This document shows, piece after piece, positions 60,439 through 64,000 of a DNA stretch of 64,000 nt. Positions within the stretch are counted from its first letter, which is position 1; every line of letters begins with the position of its first letter. The notes below the pieces were generated by a model. The model had not been told where the DNA came from. It worked only from the letters and a program-made list of their open reading frames with translations, and ran no database searches. The stretch comes from Akkermansiaceae bacterium. GTDB lineage: Bacteria; Verrucomicrobiota; Verrucomicrobiia; Verrucomicrobiales; Akkermansiaceae. The stretch is taken from NCBI GenBank assembly GCA_017798145.1, contig CP059069.1:4139226-4203225 (forward strand). The letters run 5' to 3'. A program made the translations under genes and the position numbers.

Positions 60439-61926
60439 ATGGAATTCATCATCGGCCTCATCGTTCTCATCGTCTTCGCTTTCATTTTGCTTGCGTGGGT
60501 CGCCATGCGCTACCGCCGCTGCCCGTCGGACAAGATCCTGGTGGTTTACGGCAAGGTGGGCGGGGGCAAATCGGCACACTGCCACCACGGCGGTGCGGCT
60601 TTCGTCTGGCCGGTGATCCAGGATTACCAATACCTCGATCTTACCCCGCTTCCCATCGATATCCGCCTTGAGGGCGCGCTCTCCAAGCAGAATATCCGGG
60701 TCAACACGCCATCGACCTTCACCGTCGGCATCTCCACCGAACCGGGTGTGATGGAGAATGCTGCGGAGCGCATGCTGGGACTGAACATGGAGCACATCAA
60801 GGAACTGGCGAAGGACATCATCTTCGGCCAGATGCGTGTGGTCATCGCCACGATGGACATCGAGGAAATCAACGCGGACCGGGACAAGCTCATCCAGAAC
60901 ATTTCCATGGGTGTGGAGGTCGAGCTGAAAAAGGTCGGACTGCGCCTCATCAACGTCAACGTCCAGGACATCACTGACGCCTCGGGCTACATCGATGCAC
61001 TCGGCCAGGAAGCCGCGTCCAAAGCGATTGCGGAAGCGAAGGTCAAGGTAGCCATGGCGGATCGCGACGGCGAGAGCGGCGCGGCCGCGATGCAGAGGGA
61101 CAAGCGGATCAGCGTGGCGGCGGCGAACGCGGAGGCGACCAAGGGGGAGAACACATCCCTTGTGGAGATCGCGAATTCGGATGCCACCCGGCGCGCGGCA
61201 CAGGCCGAGGCGGAGCGCATCGCGACGGCGGCGGAGAAGGTGGCCGAGGCGAAGGTTTTGGAAGAGGCCTACGTTTCCGAGCAGGCGGCGGAGAAGCAGC
61301 GTGCGGAACGCGACAAGGCCAGCCAGTATGCGGACATCGTGGTGCCCGCGCAGGTTGCGAAGGAGCGCCAGATCGTCGAGGCGGATGCGGAGGCCGAAAA
61401 GGTTCGGCGCATCCAGCAGGGCAAGGCGGACGCCGTCCGCGCCGAGAAACAGGCGGAGGCGGACGGCATCATTTTCGTAAAAGAGGCGGAGGCGAGCGGC
61501 CTGAAGGCCAAGCTCCTCGCGGAGGCCGAAGGTGCGCAGGCTGTCCTCGCCGGCAAGGCGAAGGGCTTCGAGGATCTCATCAAGGCCTGCATGGGACCGG
61601 GCGGGGCGCAGCAGATGCTCGTCACCGAGCTACTGCCGCAGCTTGTCCGCGAGCAGGTTCAGGCGATCGCGAACCTCAAGATCGACAAGATCACCGTCTG
61701 GGACAGCGGCACCGGCGCGGATGGCAAGACCAGCACCGCGAATTTCCTCTCGGGTCTGGCAGGTGCGGTGCCGCCGCTGCACGAGATCGCCAAGAACGTC
61801 GGCGTTGAGCTGCCTGCATACCTGGGGAAACTCGATGAGGCTGGAGCGAACAAACAAGCGCCGCCCGCCGAGCCCAAGGCCGCCAAGGAAGATCCCGGCA
61901 CCAGCCACGGGGTGGAGTCCATCTGA
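60439..61926 (+). CDS. Flotillin-family (SPFH/Band 7) protein, YqiK-like
   Basis: 495 residues. One N-terminal helix (about 4-23). SPFH/Band 7 domain at about 25-205. Long Ala/Glu/Lys-rich coiled coil to about 385 (AEAERIATAAEKVAEAKVLEEAYVSEQAAEKQRAERD) with the EAEK/AE repeats of flotillins, then a C-terminal assembly region (MLVTELLPQLVREQVQAIANLKIDKITVWDSG). Forms membrane microdomain scaffolds. Pair with the upstream NfeD-like gene. Confidence 0.95.
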   Translation: MEFIIGLIVLIVFAFILLAWVAMRYRRCPSDKILVVYGKVGGGKSAHCHHGGAAFVWPVIQDYQYLDLTPLPIDIRLEGALSKQNIRVNTPSTFTVGISTEPGVMENAAERMLGLNMEHIKELAKDIIFGQMRVVIATMDIEEINADRDKLIQNISMGVEVELKKVGLRLINVNVQDITDASGYIDALGQEAASKAIAEAKVKVAMADRDGESGAAAMQRDKRISVAAANAEATKGENTSLVEIANSDATRRAAQAEAERIATAAEKVAEAKVLEEAYVSEQAAEKQRAERDKASQYADIVVPAQVAKERQIVEADAEAEKVRRIQQGKADAVRAEKQAEADGIIFVKEAEASGLKAKLLAEAEGAQAVLAGKAKGFEDLIKACMGPGGAQQMLVTELLPQLVREQVQAIANLKIDKITVWDSGTGADGKTSTANFLSGLAGAVPPLHEIAKNVGVELPAYLGKLDEAGANKQAPPAEPKAAKEDPGTSHGVESI

Positions 61927-61940
61927 TTTCCTGCGGCTGC

Positions 61941-62774
61941 CTAGGTCTCCTCGGGAGCCGGCGGTATGACGCCGAGATCGGTGAGGAAATGGTCGGCGGC
62001 GCTGACTGTCATCTCGAAGTTCCCGTGGTGGACATTGAAGTTGAAGAAGCTGTGCTCGGCTCCGCTGAAGTCCAGGAGCGTGCATTTGTTCCTGCGCCAT
62101 TTCGTCCTGCGGCAAAAGGAGGCAACCTCTTCGAACGGGGTCACGCGGTCTGATTTCCCATGCAGGAAAAGCATTGGGGGCAGCTTGCGGCGGAGCAGGG
62201 TGCCGGGGCTGGAGGCCTTGGCTCTCTTGCTGTCCGGGAAGCGGGCGGCGAGCTGGCCTTTCGGGCTGGTGTTGACGAGGGCGCTGAAGAGGATGGCGGC
62301 CTTCGGGTGAGGGGGAGCCCCGCTATTCTTGACAGTTTTCCGCATGGCGAGATGGAGGGCGAGGAAGGCTCCGCCCGCCGCCCCGGCGACGGTGATGGCT
62401 GCCGGATCGATCCCCAGCAGATCGGCGTTCTCGGCGAGCCATGCGAATGCGGCCTGCGCATCGCCGATGGCTTCCATCGGGCCGGTGCCGTTCTTGGATG
62501 ATGTGCGGTACTCGAAGGCCACGGCGACCGCGCCGCGGCTGGCGAAGTGGTGGCAGTGCGGGACGAACTGAGTGACCATGGGCGTGTCCCAGAAGCCGCC
62601 GTGGAAAAACGCGACGGCCGGGCGCGATGTGTCGGCAGCACCTTCGGGAAAGAAGACATGGGCCAGGAGATCGGTGTCCCCGTGACTCGCATACACGTAG
62701 CTGGAGGCGGATTTCAGCAGTTCCCTGTCCCTCGACTCTCCGATGGGTGCTACCTTTTGCAGAATTTGGCTCAT
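61941..62774 (-). CDS. Alpha/beta-hydrolase-fold protein lacking the nucleophile serine
   Basis: 277 residues from the ATG at 62774 (MSQILQKVAP). Alpha/beta-hydrolase with oxyanion HGGFW (58-62), Asp in GKSDRVTP (209) and His in GAEHSFF (241). The nucleophile elbow reads VAGAAGGAF (129-137), with Ala132 where Ser is expected, so normal hydrolysis is unlikely. No signal peptide seen. Divergent from the following exported gene by 87 bp. Confidence 0.8.
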   Translation of the reverse strand: MSQILQKVAPIGESRDRELLKSASSYVYASHGDTDLLAHVFFPEGAADTSRPAVAFFHGGFWDTPMVTQFVPHCHHFASRGAVAVAFEYRTSSKNGTGPMEAIGDAQAAFAWLAENADLLGIDPAAITVAGAAGGAFLALHLAMRKTVKNSGAPPHPKAAILFSALVNTSPKGQLAARFPDSKRAKASSPGTLLRRKLPPMLFLHGKSDRVTPFEEVASFCRRTKWRRNKCTLLDFSGAEHSFFNFNVHHGNFEMTVSAADHFLTDLGVIPPAPEET

Positions 62775-62861
62775 GGCTGGAATGCGGCGCAGGCGGACGT
62801 ATCCGTGCGGGCATGGATTTGTTTGTTGTGGTTTTGGGGCTTTTGTCCAATCGTTTCGTCC

Positions 62862-63740
62862 ATGAAAGGGCATATTTTGGCACTCACTCTGGTTTTGTCA
62901 TCCTTGGGCGGGGCGCAGGAAACCCTGAGGCCGGAGTTGGAAAGGACGTATGGGATCTGGCGGAAGTCCCTCATCGAGAGGGACGCGGCAACGTGGCAGC
63001 AGGTGACGGCGGAGCACCGGCGCGTGTTGGTGCGCAACCGCATCCTCTCCGAAAAACGCCCCTTCCCGGCAACGGTGTTCGATCTGCCTGCGCCGCCGCC
63101 GTCGCTCGACGGACTGGCTTTCCTTGAGGCGAAGCGGAACGGTGCCACGGCGAAGGCGGCTTACTTCGGCAAGGTCGATTTCGGGGTAGGTGGCGAGCCG
63201 ACCGACAACTTGCTTGTCCTCTCTTTCGTGAGAGGTGCGCGTGGCTGGCTCTATGACAATGCGGATTTCGTGAACCTGACTGCGCTGCCGGAGGTGCGGA
63301 CGGAACTGGCGAAAGGGGATCTTAGCTACCTTCACGGCGTGCCGGAGGCCCAGCCATCGGGGATCGTTCCAACGGTGCCCATTGCCGCAAACCCTGCGAC
63401 GACGATCGCCAAGGTCTATGTCTTTTGCCCGGGGCGGGAGGTGCAGGTGCAGGTGAACAAGATCAGCCGCCACCGCTTCGCCAACGCGAAGGAGGCGGAG
63501 GTGGTGATAGGCGGGGCGCGGCTAGGTGCGAACGAGGTGCAGTTCTCCGTGAAAAAGCTGGAGGGAGGGACGGGGATGGAGGCGATGACGATACGCGTTT
63601 ACCTGATGTCCGAGGTGGAGGGGATGCAGCCGGTCAAGGCCTTCGAATACCAGGTTCTGGAAAAGGAGCCTTTCAAGCCATATGGCACCGAGCATTTCAG
63701 CCTGGATGCGGCGACGGCGGCGAGGCTTTCCGGAAGGTGA
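62862..63740 (+). CDS. Exported hypothetical protein
   Basis: 292 residues from the ATG at 62862. Signal peptide about 1-19 (LSSLGGAQE). Helical N-terminal part (about 20-60), then a beta-rich region to the end. No recognised domain. The next gene starts 2 bp later, so both are in one operon. Confidence 0.65.
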   Translation: MKGHILALTLVLSSLGGAQETLRPELERTYGIWRKSLIERDAATWQQVTAEHRRVLVRNRILSEKRPFPATVFDLPAPPPSLDGLAFLEAKRNGATAKAAYFGKVDFGVGGEPTDNLLVLSFVRGARGWLYDNADFVNLTALPEVRTELAKGDLSYLHGVPEAQPSGIVPTVPIAANPATTIAKVYVFCPGREVQVQVNKISRHRFANAKEAEVVIGGARLGANEVQFSVKKLEGGTGMEAMTIRVYLMSEVEGMQPVKAFEYQVLEKEPFKPYGTEHFSLDAATAARLSGR

Positions 63741-63742
63741 CC

Positions 63743-64000
63743 ATGGGCATGTCGGAGGATGCGAAGAGGAAGCCGTATCTCGATGCGTGGCTGAAACGCA
63801 CCGGCAGGGAGCTTTCCGTGAGCGGGCGGCTATCGGAACTTGTCCTCATCCTCTCGCGGAAAAAAGGGGGCGATCAGGATGAATGGCGCGAGCGCATCCA
63901 GCGCATCATGAGCCGGGAACAGGAACCGTGCTTCGAGCTGCTCACGGAAATCGATACGCTATTGGCACGGCAAGGGTCCAAGCCGCCCCCTGCGACTGAT
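63743..64000 (+). CDS. Partial small hypothetical protein, 3' end beyond window
   Basis: Reading frame from ATG 63743 (MGMSEDAKRKPYLDAWLKR; a second ATG at 63749) stays open for all 86 codons to the window edge. Charged, helical (WRERIQRIMSREQEPC, LLTEIDTLLARQG), ending in KPPPATD. Only 2 bp after the previous gene. No family recognised; may be longer. Confidence 0.6.
   Translation, partial: MGMSEDAKRKPYLDAWLKRTGRELSVSGRLSELVLILSRKKGGDQDEWRERIQRIMSREQEPCFELLTEIDTLLARQGSKPPPATD

Overview
The window looks like chromosomal DNA of a GC-rich bacterium of the Verrucomicrobiota, most likely class Verrucomicrobiae near Luteolibacter or Haloferula; the placement is an inference. The grounds are a DUF1080 protein, exported FAD-dependent oxidoreductase and SHD1-like domains, an extended GreA-type factor, very many lipoproteins and signal-peptide proteins of unknown function, and a lexA operator of the form TGTTC-N4-GAACA, the motif I recall being described for Verrucomicrobia. 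There are no rRNA genes, no CRISPR array and no intact prophage or insertion sequence. The only mobile-element trace is the tail of a REP-associated transposase-like protein at the left edge.

Layout. 0-12 kb: DUF2306 and YARHG proteins, a NifU-like Fe-S scaffold, an ABCG-type transporter, a TPR-like exported protein, a Bat-like VWA membrane protein, a large GreA-family factor and enolase. 12-17 kb: L,D-transpeptidase, tRNA-Leu(UAG), SGNH hydrolase, lexA with its operator, and tadA. 17-22 kb: an exported FAD oxidoreductase, a NosR-like FMN/Fe-S membrane protein and ApbE, which looks like an extracytosolic flavin electron-transfer unit. 22-27 kb: a minus-strand MoxR-DUF58-TgpA operon and a divergent PduO adenosyltransferase. 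27-31 kb: two PilT-like ATPases, a membrane protein, a lipoprotein esterase and a small membrane protein. 31-36 kb: a minus-strand dnaK-groES-groEL unit with a candidate heat-shock promoter that carries a perfect inverted repeat.

36-50 kb: DUF1080 protein, three fold-type-I aminotransferases, an exported gluzincin protease, a GNAT enzyme, a 1362-residue Calx-beta/beta-helix surface protein next to a PAS-LuxR regulator (a visibly AT-richer block), an APH-fold kinase and a CPBP protease. 50-58 kb: an ABC-2 exporter pair, a TPR-like protein and a P-loop ATPase with a long proline-rich tail, followed by nuoD, an exported thioredoxin and nuoE. 58-64 kb: a lipoprotein amidase, a COG4324-type peptidase, an NfeD-like/flotillin pair, a hydrolase whose nucleophile serine is replaced by alanine, and two uncharacterised genes, the last cut by the window edge.

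Functionally the window combines housekeeping genes (enolase, tadA, tRNA-Leu, chaperones, complex I subunits, SOS repressor) with envelope biology: peptidoglycan hydrolase and cross-linking enzymes, Bat/MoxR-type complexes, an ABC-2 exporter, flotillin, and lipoproteins. Most start sites were moved downstream from the longest reading frame to the first ATG that fits the family N-terminus or signal peptide.
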